In this document: piece after piece, positions 47,038-58,520 of the stretch
Numbering within the stretch: position 1 is the first letter of the stretch
Layout: every line of letters begins with the position of its first letter
Assembly (NCBI RefSeq): GCF_024166365.1
Contig: NC_064826.1
Coordinates: 21,352,001 to 21,416,000 of the forward strand
Direction of reading: 5' to 3'
Source of the DNA: Elephas maximus indicus
Taxonomy: Eukaryota > Chordata > Mammalia > Proboscidea > Elephantidae
DNA length: 64,000 bases
Notes under the pieces: model-generated
The model's database searches: none
The model's input: the letters and a program-made list of their open reading frames with translations, nothing else
What the model was told of the DNA's origin: nothing
Position numbers and translations under genes: made by a program

Positions 47038-47278
47038 AAATTCAGCGTGTGGCTCCAGGAGGAGGTTCTTGTCTAGTCTAGCTTCTAGTAGCCGGCAATC
47101 TTGGGAGTTCTTGGGGTTGTAGATTCATCGCCTCAGTGTCTTCAAGATGGCCTCTATCTTCCTTGGTATGTGTCTAATCTACTCTTTTTATAAGGCAGAA
47201 GTGATTAGGTTTAAGACACACCCTACACTGATATTGCCTCATTAACATAACAAAGGAAACCCTACTCCCAATTGGGAT

Positions 47279-47390
47279 TGTCGTTGTTGTGTGCTGTCTA
47301 TTACATTCCGACTCATAGCGACCCCATAGGACAGAGTACAACTGCCCAATAGGGTTTCATAGTCTGTAATCTTTATGCGAGCAGATTGAG
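47279..47390 (-). mobile_element. AfroSINE 3' half
   Basis: 'attccgactcatagcgaccc' to 'tgtaatctttatgcgagcag'; head absent. Confidence 0.82.
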
Positions 47391-47926
47391 GGGTTAGAAT
47401 TTCAACACATATTTTGGGGGACACAATTCATTCCATAAGAGGGGCTAAGGTAGTTTGTCTGCAGTGATGGCCACCAACAATTCCCCCATCGCTGTACCTT
47501 AGTGCTGCTCCTCTCGTCAACGGAGGACTCTATTTTCCCTGCCCTTGAATTCAGACTGGCCTTGTGACTTTCTTAGATCAATACAACATGGGGGATGTGC
47601 TACTGTACTAGTTCCCAGCCTAGGCCTTAAGGGACCTGGCAGCTGCTGCTTTTGCTTTCTTGGACCCCTGTGTCACCACACGGAGAAGTCCAACTACTCT
47701 GCTGGAGAGAGAAAGAGGCTGAGCCAGCCCCCAGCTGTTCCAGCCATTCTGGCTGAAGTGCCAGACATGGGAGTAAAGCCATACTGGAACCTCCACCCCA
47801 GTCCAGCAGAGGCGAGCCCTACGTGCTGAGCCCAGCTTAAACTGCTGACCCACAGAATCATGAGCAATAAAACTGCTTGTTGTTTTAAGCCACTAAGTGA
47901 TTTGTTTCTTATTACTAAGGCTGAAA

Positions 47927-48080
47927 ACCCCGGTGGCGTAGTGCTTAAGTGCTATGGGTGCTAACCAAAAGGTCAGCACCAGGCGCTCCTTGGAAACTCT
48001 ATGGGGCAGTTCTGTTCTGTCCTACAGGGTTGCTATGAGTCGGAATCGAAAAATTGAAGGCAACAGTTTTGGTTTGGGGG
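47927..48080 (+). mobile_element. AfroSINE, short form
   Basis: Head 'aaccccggtggcgtagtgct', B box partly deleted, tail 'gagtcggaatcgaaaaattg'. Confidence 0.87.
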
Positions 48081-48539
48081 TTAATGCTTTTGCAAGCATC
48101 CAAACAGTGAGCAAGGGCCCCACACCCTTGCTCAAACCACGACTTCTTCAAAATTATACAAATTCAGCGTGGTTACGCTATTAAAATTCAAACACCATAT
48201 GTCTATAACTTCAAACGACTACATTACAACAATTTAGCATCATCTTGCTTAGAACATTGGGCTTACTGGCTTCCACTAATTTAGGGATGGCCTAGTGATC
48301 AAAAGGAGAAAATTTGTCTTTGCTTGGGGGCAATTGTAGAGAGGATTTCCCCAGGGACAACTACAAATATAGATCCTTTAAGATGGAAACCACTGTCTTC
48401 AACTAATAAATTGGGGATATGCTCTTTTTTTTTCTTCAGATAGCCCATACACGCATATAGTACAAATTTGAAAAAGGTCAATGAGGTATAAGACAAAAGA
48501 GGCAGAGACAGGAGGAAGGTGGCTGCAGATATGAAATGA

Positions 48540-49640
48540 CAACACCAGGGATCCTTGTGGTGTTCAGTGTCTTGATTGTGGTAGTGATAAACCTACATGA
48601 GTAATAAAATTGTATAGAATGTAATATATACACCTACACACACACACACACACACACACAGTACGAGTTAAAAGTGGGGGGAAATCTGAATAAGATCCAT
48701 GAATTGTATCAATGTCAATATCTTAGTTGTGATATTATGCTCTAGTTTTTTTTAAAGTTACCATTGGGGGAAACTGGGAAAAGTGCCCAAGGAATCTTTC
48801 TGTATTATTTCTTACAATTGCATGTGAAACTACAATGATCTCAATAAAAAGTTCAATTAAAAAAGTAAGTTGACAACTGGATAGCCACATGCAAAACAAT
48901 GAATTGGATCCCTACCTCATACCATATACAAAAATTAGCTCAAAGTGGAACAAAGATTTAAACGTAAGAGCTAACTATAAAACTCTTAAAACACAGGTGT
49001 AAAACCTCCTGATCTTGGATTAGGCGATAGGTTCTTAGATTTGACACAAAAAGTGCAAGAAACAACCAAAAAAATAGATAAATTTGACTTCATCGACATG
49101 TGCCTCAAAGGACACTATTAAGAAAATGAAATGACAACCCACAGAAAGGTAGAAAATATTTGTAAATTATGTGTCTGATGGAGCAATTGTATCCAGATTA
49201 TATAAAGAACTCTTACAACTCATTAAAAATGGGCAAAGGATCTGAATAGACATTTATCCAAAGAAGATGTGAAAATGACCAATAAGCCCATGAAAAGATG
49301 TTCAAGATCATTAGTCATTACCCTTTGCCATTGAGTAGATTCCCACTCATAGTGACCCTATGAATTAGGGAAATGCAAATCAAAACTACAATCAGATGCC
49401 ACGTCACATCCCTTAGGATGATTATAATAAAAAAAAGATAGACCAACAATTGTTGGCAATGATGCGGCAAAATTAGAACCCTCATACGTTGCTGCTGGGA
49501 TTGTGAACGATGCAGTAGCTTTGAAAACAGTTTGACAATTCCTCAAATTAAACAGAGTTACAATATGATCTGGCAATTCTACTTCTAGGTATATGCCCAT
49601 GAAAAATAAAAGCATATGTTCATATGAAAACTTCTTCATG
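48540..49640 (+). mobile_element. Old L1 fragments (3' UTR then ORF2)
   Basis: 48540-48870 is an L1 3' end ('aatgatctcaataaaaagtt') with a (CA)n run at 48637-48660. 48890-49640 is degraded ORF2 ('ggatccctacctcataccat', 'aatgaccaataagcccatga'). A 43-base AfroSINE tail fragment sits at 49321-49363. Confidence 0.7.
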
Positions 49641-50900
49641 TTTCTCAATTTTTCCTTCGTATGGTTCATCTCTTTGTCCCTCTCTGCTGCATTCTGTGTA
49701 ATTTTTTAGATTTTCTTTTTTGGTTCACTAATTCTGTCTTCCATTTAACCAGCTCTTTATTTGCGCATTGACTTTTCAATTTTAATTATTATAGTTTTCA
49801 TTTTTAGATGTTCTATTTGATTTATTTTTCAAATCTCCCTCATCTTTTTCAATAGTATATGATCCCTTTCTCATTTTTTTAGTTTTGTCTTGTTTTTCTT
49901 TAAACATTTTAAAAACTCCTACTTTTTACTTTATACCTAATAATTCTATTATCTGAGGATGAAAGGGGTCTAATGCTGCTGTTTACTGGGTGTCTTAGTT
50001 ATCTGTGCTGCTATAACAGAAATACCACAAGTGGATGGCTTTAATCAAGAGAAATTTATTCTCTCACAGTCTGGGAGGCTAGAAGTCTGAATTCAGGGTG
50101 CCACCTCCAGGGGAAGGTTATCTCTCTGTCGGCTCTGGAGGAAGGTCCTTGTCATCAGTCTTGCCCCAGCCTAGGAGCTTCTCAGCACAGGGACCCCAGG
50201 CCCCGGACAGACTCGCCTCCTGCTTCTTCATTCTTGGTGGCATGAGGTCCCTTATCTCTCTGGTCACTTCTCCATTTTATATCTCAAAAGAGATTGACTT
50301 AAGATACAAAATAATCTTGTAGATTGAGTCCTGCCTCGTTAACATAACTACCTCTAATATTGCCTCATTAACATCAGAGAGGTAGGATTTACAACACATA
50401 GGAAAATCACATCAGATGACAAAATGGTGGGCAATCACACAATACTGGGAATCATGGCTGTCATGGATTGAATTGTGTCTCCCCAAAATATGTGTCAACT
50501 TGGTTAGGGTACGATTCTCAGTATTGTGTCATTGTCCTCCATTTTGTGATTGTAGTTTTATGTTAAAGAGGATTAGGGTGGGATTGTAACACCTTCACCC
50601 TGGGTCAGATCCCTGATCCAAAGTAAAGGGAGTTTCCCTGGTGTGTGGCCTGCACCACCTTTTATCTCTCAAGAGATAAAAAGGAAAGAGAAGTGAGCAG
50701 AGAGACATTGGGACCTCAGACCACCAAGAAAGCAACACTAGGAGCAGAGCTCATCTTTTTGACCTGGGGCTGCTGTGCTGAGAAGCTCCTAGACCAGGGG
50801 AAGATTGATGACACGACCTTCCTCCAGAACTGACAGAGAAAGCCTTCTCCTGGAAATGATGCCCTGAATTTGGACTTGTAGCCTGCTAGACTGTGAGAAA

Positions 50901-52206
50901 GGTGATCCAACCGAATGTGGAAATTATAGAACAATATCATTAATATCACACGCAAGCAAAATTCTGCTGAAGATCATTCAAAAATGGCTGCAGCAGTATA
51001 TTGACAGGGAACTGCCAGAAATTCAGGCTGGTTTCAGAAGAGGATGTGGAACCAGGGATATCATCGCTGATGTCAGATGGATCCTGGCTGAAAGCAGAGA
51101 ATACCACAAGGATGTTTACCTGTGTTTTATTGACTATGCAAAGGCATTTGACTGTGTGGATCATAACAAACTATGGATAACACTGCGAAGAATGGGAATT
51201 CCAGAACACTTCATTGTGCTCATGAGGAACCTTTACATAGGCCAAGAGGCAGTTGTTCAGACAGAACAAGGGGATACTGATTGGTTTAAAGTCAGGAAAG
51301 GTGTGTGTCAGGGTTGTATTCTTTCACCATACCTATTTAATCTGTATGCGGAACAAATAATCCGAGAAGCTGGACTATATGGAGAAGAACGGGGCATCAA
51401 GATTGGAGGAAGACTCATTAACAGCCTGCATTATGCAGATGACACAACCTTGCTTGCTGAAAGTGAAGAGGACTTGAAGCACTTACTAATAAAGATCAAA
51501 GACCAGTATGGATTACACCTCAACATAAAGAAAACAAAAATCCTCACAACTAGACCAATAAGCAACATCATGATAAACGGAGAAAATATTGAAGTTGTAA
51601 AGGATTTCATTTGACTTGGATCCACCATCAACAGCCATGGAAGCAGCAGTCAAGAAATCAAAAGATGCATTGCATTGGGCAAATCTGCTGCAGAGGACCT
51701 CTTCAAAGTGTTGAGGAGCAAGGATGTCACCCTGAAGACTAAGCTGTGCCTGACCCAAGCCATGGTATTTTCAATCGCATCATATGCATGTGAAAGCTGA
51801 CAATGAATAAGGAAGACCGAAGAAGAGTTGACGCCTTTGAATTGTGGTGTTGACGAAGAATATTGAATATACCATGAACTGCCAAAAGAACGAACAAATC
51901 TGTCTGACAAGACGTACAACCAGAACGTTCCTTAGAAGCAAGGATGGTGAGACTGCATCTTAAATACTTTGGACATGTTGTCAGGAGGGATCAGTCCCTG
52001 GAGAAGGACATCATGCTTGGCAGAGTACAGGGTCAGCGGAAAAAAGGAAGACCCTCAACGAGGTGAATTGACACAGTGGCTGCAACAATGAGCTCAAGCA
52101 TTAACAATTGTAAGGATGCCACAGGACCGGGCAGTGTTTCGTTCTGTTGTGCATAGGGTCGCTATGAGTCGGAACTGACTCGACGGCACCTAACAACAGC
52201 AACAAC
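50901..52206 (+). mobile_element. RTE/BovB-type LINE, 5'-truncated
   Basis: Starts inside the reverse transcriptase and ends in the RTE tail 'gactcgacggcacctaacaa' plus a CAA repeat. Duplication agactgtgagaaa (50888-50900) and agactgtgaaaga (52207-52219). Its last bases match the AfroSINE tail, as expected for the LINE that mobilises the SINE. Confidence 0.9.
50904..51614 (+). pseudogene. RTE reverse transcriptase domain, 236 open codons
   Basis: Uninterrupted from the truncation point to a single TGA at 51612-51614. RT motifs in order: AGFRRGCGTRD, FIDYAKAFDCVDHNKLW (with the catalytic Asp), GVCQGCILSPYLFNLYAE and the YADD box with its catalytic aspartates. After the stop the frame continues to match the RTE C-terminus with more breaks. 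No endonuclease is present, so it cannot transpose alone. Confidence 0.9.
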
Positions 52207-52270
52207 AGACTGTGAAAGAATAAACTTCTGTTGATTAAAGCCATCCACTTGTGGTATTTCTGTTACAGCA

Positions 52271-52554
52271 TGTCTTAGTCATCTAGTGCTGCTATATGAG
52301 GCCCCCAGCTCTCTGCTTGCTTCCCGTTCCTTTTATCTCTTGCAAGATAAATGGTGGTGCAGGCCACCCCCCAGAGAAACTCTTTTTACATTGGATCAGG
52401 GATGTGACCTTAGTAAGGGTACTACAATCCCACACTAATCCCCTTAACATAAAATTACAATCACAAAATGGAGGACAACCACACAATACTGGGAATCATG
52501 GCCCAGCCAAATTGATACACACATTTTTGGAAGGACATAATTCAATCCATGGCA
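52271..52554 (-). mobile_element. Internally deleted minus-strand LTR, innermost insertion
   Basis: TG...CA termini. Flanks cagca (52266-52270) and catca (52555-52559), one mismatch. About half the family length because the middle is deleted near 52300. Confidence 0.8.
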
Positions 52555-53867
52555 CATCAGCACTAGATAACTAAGACAATGGCCTAGCCAAGTTGACACA
52601 CATTTTTGGGGGACACAATTCAATCCATAGCATTCCACCCTTTGGCCCCCCAAAATTCATGTCCTTGCCACGTGTGAAACACATTCACCGCATTGTTTCA
52701 CAGCAAAAGTCTTAAATCAACCCCAAGTCTAAAATAAAAAAAAATTCCTCTTCATCTGTGAAATCTAGAATACAAGTCATTTGCTTCTGAAGTACAAAGG
52801 TGGAACAGGAACAAGCTAGATATTTTCATTACAAGTGGGAGAAATTGAAGGAAAGAAGGGTTAATGGCACCAAGCAAGTCAGCAGAACGCATTACATTCA
52901 CTCTCAAGGCTTGAAAATAATCCTCTATTCTCTGAAGCCATTTAGGCAATGGCCCTACCCTCCAGACTGTGGTTGTTGGCCACACTATCTGGATTCTGGG
53001 TGGAGGCCTCTCAGCCCGGGACTTCAGCTCCTTCTTCCAGGTCCAGTGGAATGGCAACTCCTCTCCCTCAGCTTTGGGGACCCCATTCTCCTAGACAACA
53101 TGAGTGTTGACCCTATCTCCTCAGCCCCGGCAGTCCCTGTTCTACTGCCCCTTGGGCATGGCTGTCCCACCCCTTCAGCTTTGGGCAATGGATCTGGCCC
53201 CATCCCACTGGTGTTCCTGAAAGGTAGCCACACACTCTGGAACTGAGTTGGTGAAGATCTGACTCTTTGAAACCTAGGAGGCTATGGTCCCACCACTAGA
53301 AACTCCAGAGGCCATGGCTCCAGCCTTTGACACGCCAGAGGAGAGGTTATGGCCCTGCCCTTTGAGACTGAAGCAGCTCTGCTTCCTGTGTTTCTTGTCT
53401 TTTCAGCTCCTGCTGCCTGGTTCCTTGGGCTCTTAGCCCCTAGGGCCTCACTACCTGCATCTGTCCTGCTAGGGCAAGTGTTCCAAAGCTCTTTAGCTCC
53501 ACCAATAAGTGCCTGGAGGCATCCTGCTCTGCCAGTAAACTTCGACTGGAAGGTACTCAGCTCTCTTGCTCTGTGGGTCAGCTCCAGTGCTGTCTAGTGC
53601 TGGTCTTCTGGTTCTGTTGCTGCCTTTTCTCCACTACTGCCATTTCTCTGCTGCTGCTTCTCACCATCTGTGCTGCCTCTAGTGTAACAGCTCTCCTTGC
53701 TTCCTTTAAAGTACTCACCAGAATTGTCTTTGATGTCATAATTCCAGCAACAGCCTCTTCAAGGCAATCTAGGCTTTCACTATTGGGCACTTTAAAATTC
53801 TTCCAGCCTCTATCCATTCACAGTTTCAAAAACTGTTTCCACATTTCAGGTATGTGTTAGAGCAGCA

Positions 53868-53884
53868 CCCCACTCCTGGTACCA
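53868..53884 (-). other. Primer-binding site, tRNA-Leu(UAA)
   Basis: On the minus strand TGGTACCAGGAGTGGGG, five bases after the 5' LTR end. It is complementary over 17 bases to the 3' end of tRNA-Leu(UAA) including CCA, as known for the ERVL/MaLR group. The same site in the provirus at 30615 (about 32366-32384) has several mismatches. Confidence 0.82.
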
Positions 53885-54409
53885 GAATCTGTCTTTGTGA
53901 TCTACTGCTGCTATAACAGAAATACCTCAAGTGGATGGCTTTAACAAACAGACGTTTATTCTCTCACAGACTAGGAAGCTACAAATTTGAATTCAGGGTG
54001 CCAGTTCCAGGGGAAGGCTTTCTTTATCAGCTCTGGAGGAAGTTCCTTGTCATTAATCTTCCCCTGGTCTAGGAGCTTCTCAGCAGAGGGATCCCAGATC
54101 CAAAGGATGAGCTCCCCTCCTGGTTCTTCATTCTTAATGGCATGAGGTCCCCTGTCTCTCTGGCACTTCTCCCTTTTATATCTCAAAAGAGATTGACTTA
54201 AGATACAAAATAATCTTGTAGATTGAGTCCTGCCTCATTAATGTAATTGCCTCTAATATTGCCTCATTAACATCAGGGAGGCAGGATTTACAATGCATAG
54301 GAAAATTATATCAGATGACAAAATGGTGGACAATCACAATACCGGGAATTATGGCCTAGCCAAGTTGACACACTTTTGGGGGGGGCACAATTCAATCCCT
54401 AACACTGGG

Positions 54410-55120
54410 TATGCTGACATTTGCTCATGGAGGCTTGTTTTTATGTTTTTAACTTTTATTTATTTACTTTTGGGCTTCACTTATAATTTAATGTGGGAAT
54501 CTTGTGCAGCCTAGTTTAAGGTGTAGCTCCTCCAGAGAGGTGTTGGGCAAAGCTTCTTCAAGGAACCATCAACCCCCTACTAATTTTTGTCGATGTGTTT
54601 TGTATTGTGTTTTCTCAGACCATGCATAGTATATACATTTTACTCTCAAATACACCTGAGATCTAGCGTTACTGATGTTAGATATCCAATAAGTGACCTC
54701 TCTGGGTAACCTAGAACCTTTACTCAATCAATACACATCATCTTTAAGAGGGGTTTAAAGAAGTGAAGTCAATGCTGAATCTTTCAAGTAGACAGGAAAA
54801 GAGATATTGGAGACAAAGTTTGGTCCTTCTGAGACCCTTAAATCAATCTCCCCAAATACCTCCATTTAATTCTCCTACATGGGGCTCTAGGAGAAGGCCT
54901 GTAGCATGTGGTAACATTTGCTGACTGAATGTTGAATAACTGAGTCACTGCAAGTCACAACTCCTTGATTTTTTGTAGTGAACTTCCCTCTATTTTGATG
55001 TGACCAATCCCCAATCCAAGGCTGGAGAATAAGTTCATGAAAACACTGATACAGAGAAATGAGGGTAGGTGAGAGTGTTGGGGTGGTATGCAATGGACAG
55101 TTCATTTCAGATTAATCAAA
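54410..55120. other. Intergenic, no clear feature
   Basis: 49641-49985 and 54410-54540 are T-rich and were joined before the provirus inserted; probably an old L1 fragment. 54540-55120 is unassigned. Confidence 0.4.
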
Positions 55121-55123
55121 ATG

Positions 55124-55578
55124 AGAGAATAAATAAGCAAAAGAACAATGGCCAGACCATATATGACAATAGAACTCTGACCCACAACCTGCAGTAACCA
55201 GCCCAGGAAGTCAAACAACAATTCCTGTAACATTGGGCCGAAATGGCCAGGGCTTGATTAATAACTGAGAGTTTCCCTAATTTTTGCCCCTGCTTCCAAC
55301 ATAGGACCAACTGGAGAAAGCCAAATATGCTCCCCAAGCAATCATACAGGATGCCCACTGCTAGTTATCCTGCCTCCAGCTTCCCCAGGTCAACAGCCTC
55401 CAATCAGGTCTTACCTGAAACCTTCCCCATTTTTCACTATAAAGCTTTCCCACTCTCCTGCCTGCCTTTGAATCTCTGCCAAACACAAGTGATGGTGGCT
55501 GACTCCCTTGTTACAGTAAGCTCGGAATAAATAGCCTTCCTCTGTTTCTCGTTTGGGTGTCCTTTGTTGATTTCCACA
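55124..55578 (+). mobile_element. ERV1-like solo LTR
   Basis: Promoter-like TATAAAG at 55438-55444, then 82 bases later AATAAA at 55526-55531 and a 'tttgttgatttccaca' end, the U3-R-U5 layout of gammaretrovirus-like LTRs. The start is uncertain and no internal sequence is present. Confidence 0.6.
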
Positions 55579-55674
55579 GAAGAAAGCTTTCTGTACAGGG
55601 TGTACTTGAGGTTGAATGGTGAAACAGGTGAGCTGATCCAAAGCTTACACAGAAATTGGGAAAAGTAATAGTTG

Positions 55675-56095
55675 ACATTTATAGAATGCTTACTGTGTAA
55701 CAGCACTGTTCTAAGTTCTCTCCATAGATCAACTCATTTCATCCCCCCAACAGCCCTGAGAAGTGTATACTATTATGATCCTATTTAAAAAACAAACAAA
55801 AAAACAGTTGCCTTAAATTCTGACTTATGGCAATCCCGTGCTGGAGTACAACTGTGCTCCAGATTGTTTTTTGGGAAGCAGATCACAGGCCTTTCTTCCG
55901 CGGCATCTGGACGTAAACTGCTAAACTTTTGGTTAGCAGCCAAGCGTGTTGACCATTTGCACCACCCAGGGACTCCACGATCCTATTGTACAAATGTGGA
56001 AATCAAAGCTCAGAAACAGTAACTAACTGGCTAATAAGTGATGGAGCTGGAATTCAAGCCCAGGCAGTCTAGCCCCTGAGTCCACGGGCTAAGTA
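55675..56095 (-). mobile_element. MIR split by an AfroSINE
   Basis: MIR pieces 55675-55785 ('ttactgtgtaacagcactgt') and 55988-56095 ('gtggaaatcaaagctcagaa', 'atggagctggaattcaagcc'). Confidence 0.72.
55786..55978 (-). mobile_element. AfroSINE with target-site duplication
   Basis: Duplication gatcctatt at 55777-55785 and 55979-55987. Long-form body, diverged. Confidence 0.88.
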
Positions 56096-56154
56096 AGCTA
56101 TTATGCATCGTGCTTCAGTTGGACCTAGGTTCCTATACCCAGAACTGCATGTTG

Positions 56155-56430
56155 TTTTAAACCAGGTATTGCACATACACTGTGAGCCAGGCCCTGTGCT
56201 AAAAGTGTTCCATGTTTCGTCTCATTTAATCTTCAAAGTCATCCTAAGAAATAGTGTAGTAATAATAATTAAACACTTTACAGATGAGGAAACTGGGCTA
56301 TGAGAAATGACAGGACTCACTGAGGGTAACACAGCTCAAGAAATGGCCCAGTCAGACTCAAACCCAAGGACCATCCATCCGTCCATCACCACTGAGTCTA
56401 TTCCAACTCATAGTGAACCTATAGGTATGG
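56155..56430 (-). mobile_element. MIR plus an AfroSINE tail fragment
   Basis: MIR 56155-56370 ('cagatgaggaaactgggcta'); 56378-56430 is an AfroSINE tail ('tattccaactcatagtgaac'). Confidence 0.65.
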
Positions 56431-57887
56431 GTGCAAAAATGGGTGCCAAAATCTCAATGCTTCCTCATACTCCCTGCCATACTTATACCTTACATGTATA
56501 TATCCTGTCACCGTGCTTCTTAGGAGTGGAAGGGGGCCATCAAAGGAGAAAATTCCTTCTTGGCAATAAGCAATCATTTTATCAAGAAAGTCTTGAGCTG
56601 GGGAAGTATCCCATTTTCAGTGCAAGTACCTGGATGATACTGTTTGCCTCAGGAAGGAAGGAAAATCTAAGTGGGGCACTCCTCCCGCTTCAAACCCAGG
56701 TGTCCAACAATCCCTAGAGGAGGCCAGGACCCCAGCGTGGGTCTCACCATCTGCTCGCTGAGGCACCGTTCACCACTGTTCACAGATTGCCTGCCTGCTC
56801 TTTACTCCATCCCTGGTGGTACCTGCAGCCCCCGCCCCTCGTGCACGACCTGCCCGGGACAGGGGAGGTTGGTGTCACCACTCCAATGGACCTCCTGCCC
56901 TACCAGACCATGCAGAATCCTTAGCAATGTTTTTTGTACTATTGTTACTCACGAGTCATAATTCCCATATATCACTTCTTCTTTTCCATTAATTACTACT
57001 TCATTCTCAGAAAAGTTATTGATATAGGTTCATAAATACTAATTACCACAATAGTGTAGCTAAAACACCAGAAAATCTGACAAAATCCGTGGCTATAAAA
57101 ATACTGGAAGCAAAGAAAACAACAACACGTGTTTGTAGTGCCTGCAGACGAAACCTTGATTCCAAGTGTCATTGTAATTGGGCAATAACGACAGCTCTGA
57201 ACACAGAGCATTAGAAGGTTCAAAAGGTAAATTAGCATAGAGTTTTAGCCTTGTCGATGTTTTGATACATGTAAGCTGGGCTTACAAAAAATGTTTTTGT
57301 CGTTATAACCCACTACAGGGATATTTTTATTAAAAATAATAAATTCTGCTGAAATGCTGTGCGAAAATTTTATAGTGGTGTCACCCCCTCTGACAGTGTC
57401 GCCCAGTGCAGCCTGCACCCCCAAGCCTCCCTACGGATACCCCAAGAGGAAATGACTTGGTAATTGCCTGCTGGCGAGGCTGAGCCCCACCCTGGCCCAG
57501 AGCGATGCTCCTCCTTCCTGGCTGACTCAGCCGGAAACTGCCCTGGCTGCCCCTAAGGAGAAGGGGCTCGTCCTCACCTTTACCCTGGAGCTGAGACATC
57601 AAGGCAGGGAGGGCACTTGCAGGGCAGGAAAAGGCCAGCAAGTTTGGAGGTGATTTTTCTGTAGCAGGTCTACCCCGTCCCGTACACAAGGACAGACTCC
57701 AGTCTCCTTGGAAGCTTTCTTCTCAGGTCCTGGTCAATGGGGATGCGGGGTAGTCTTCCAGCGCCTACCGGTCCTTGTCTTAGACTATCCTCAGTGTGGA
57801 GGGGCTTCCAGAAGGTGACAGTCCCGGAACTCAGTGAGGCAGCCAGTCACTTTCCTGAGGATGGCTATAGGACAGCCCAAATCCTGG
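56431..57887. other. No gene recognised
   Basis: Frames of 96-136 codons (56307-56961 plus; 57381-57689 minus) overlap repeats or GC-rich sequence and resemble nothing I know. 57360-57430 may be an old DNA-transposon piece. Confidence 0.4.
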
Positions 57888-58176
57888 TACAGATTTTGGT
57901 AGTACAAGGTATATTTAATAAATTAGTTATCTAGTGCTGCTATGGAGCCCTGGTGGTATAGTGGTTAAGAGCTTGGCTTCTAACTAAAAGTTCGGCAGTT
58001 CAAATCCAGGTTTGTTTTATTTTGTTTTTTAAGTGCTGCTATAACTGAAATACCACAAGTGGGTGGCTTTAACAAACAGAAATTTATTTTCTCAAAGTTT
58101 TGGAGGCTAGAAGTCCAAATTCAGAGCACTGGCTCTAGGGAAAGGCTTTCTCTCTCTGTTGGCTCTGGAAGAAGGT
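57888..58176 (-). repeat. Inverted repeat, left arm
   Basis: About 289 bases nearly identical by eye to the reverse complement of 60339-60637. It comprises a small RTE piece, the 3' end of a MaLR-type LTR (reverse), and a truncated AfroSINE inside that LTR. The left arm lacks about 10 bases of the RTE piece. Confidence 0.88.
57944..58031 (+). mobile_element. AfroSINE head, in the inverted-repeat left arm
   Basis: Only the tRNA-like head (to 'cagttcaaatccaggtttg') and a T-rich tail. Duplication agtgctgctat at 57933-57943 and 58032-58042. Confidence 0.88.
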
Positions 58177-58184
58177 TAGCTCCT

Positions 58185-58340
58185 TAGGGTAGCTAACCAA
58201 AAGTTCAGCAGTTTGAATCCACCAGTCACTCCTTGGAAACCCTATGAGGCAGTTCTACTGTCTTATAGGTTTGCTATGAGTCAAAATCGACTCGATGGCA
58301 ACGGATTTGGTTTTTTTTTTTTTTTTTTTTTTTTGGTTTT
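58185..58340 (+). mobile_element. AfroSINE, head truncated
   Basis: Starts at 'gctaaccaaaagttcagcag', tail 'caaaatcgactcgatggcaa' and a long T-run. Confidence 0.88.
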
Positions 58341-58349
58341 AGAGTGGCA

Positions 58350-58520
58350 AGGGGCCCTGGTGGTCCAGTGGTTAAGAGCTCAGATGCTAACCAAAAGGTC
58401 AGCAGTTTAAATTTACCAGCCCCTCCTCAGAAACTCTATGGGACGTTCTACTCAGTCCTATACGGTCACTATGAGTTGGAATCAACTTGATGGCAACAGG
58501 TTTGGGTTTTTTTGTTTTTG
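58350..58520 (+). mobile_element. AfroSINE, short form
   Basis: Head 'ggggccctggtggtccagtg', tail 'tggaatcaacttgatggcaa'. Tandem with the previous copy. Confidence 0.9.

Larger units (their letters stand above)
46555..47437 (-). mobile_element. MaLR-type LTR carrying serial SINE insertions
   Basis: LTR pieces at 46555-46634 ('agttatctagtgctattatc'), 47038-47278 and 47391-47437 ('acacaattcattccataaga'). The gaps are AfroSINEs. Confidence 0.78.
50459..52578 (+). mobile_element. Solo LTR (plus) inserted in the provirus LTR, itself interrupted
   Basis: Starts TGTCATGGATTGAATTGTGTC and ends 'actagataactaagaca'. Perfect duplication atggc at 50454-50458 and 52579-52583. Own sequence is 50459-50900, 52207-52270 and 52560-52578. 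Interrupted by an RTE LINE and by a minus-strand LTR. Confidence 0.9.
49991..54404 (-). mobile_element. MaLR-type provirus hosting a nest of later insertions
   Basis: Minus-strand element. Its 5' LTR is 53890-54404 and internal region is 52633-53889. Its 3' LTR is 49991-50458 plus 52579-52632, split by the nest. Perfect five-base duplication ctggg at 49986-49990 and 54405-54409. The internal region has no pol-like frame and resembles that of the provirus at 30615. A perfect tRNA-Leu primer site follows the 5' LTR. Confidence 0.9.

Noticed and set aside
57381-57689. 102-codon minus-strand frame in GC-rich DNA
   Set aside because: Low-complexity Ser/Pro/Gly composition and no recognisable family.
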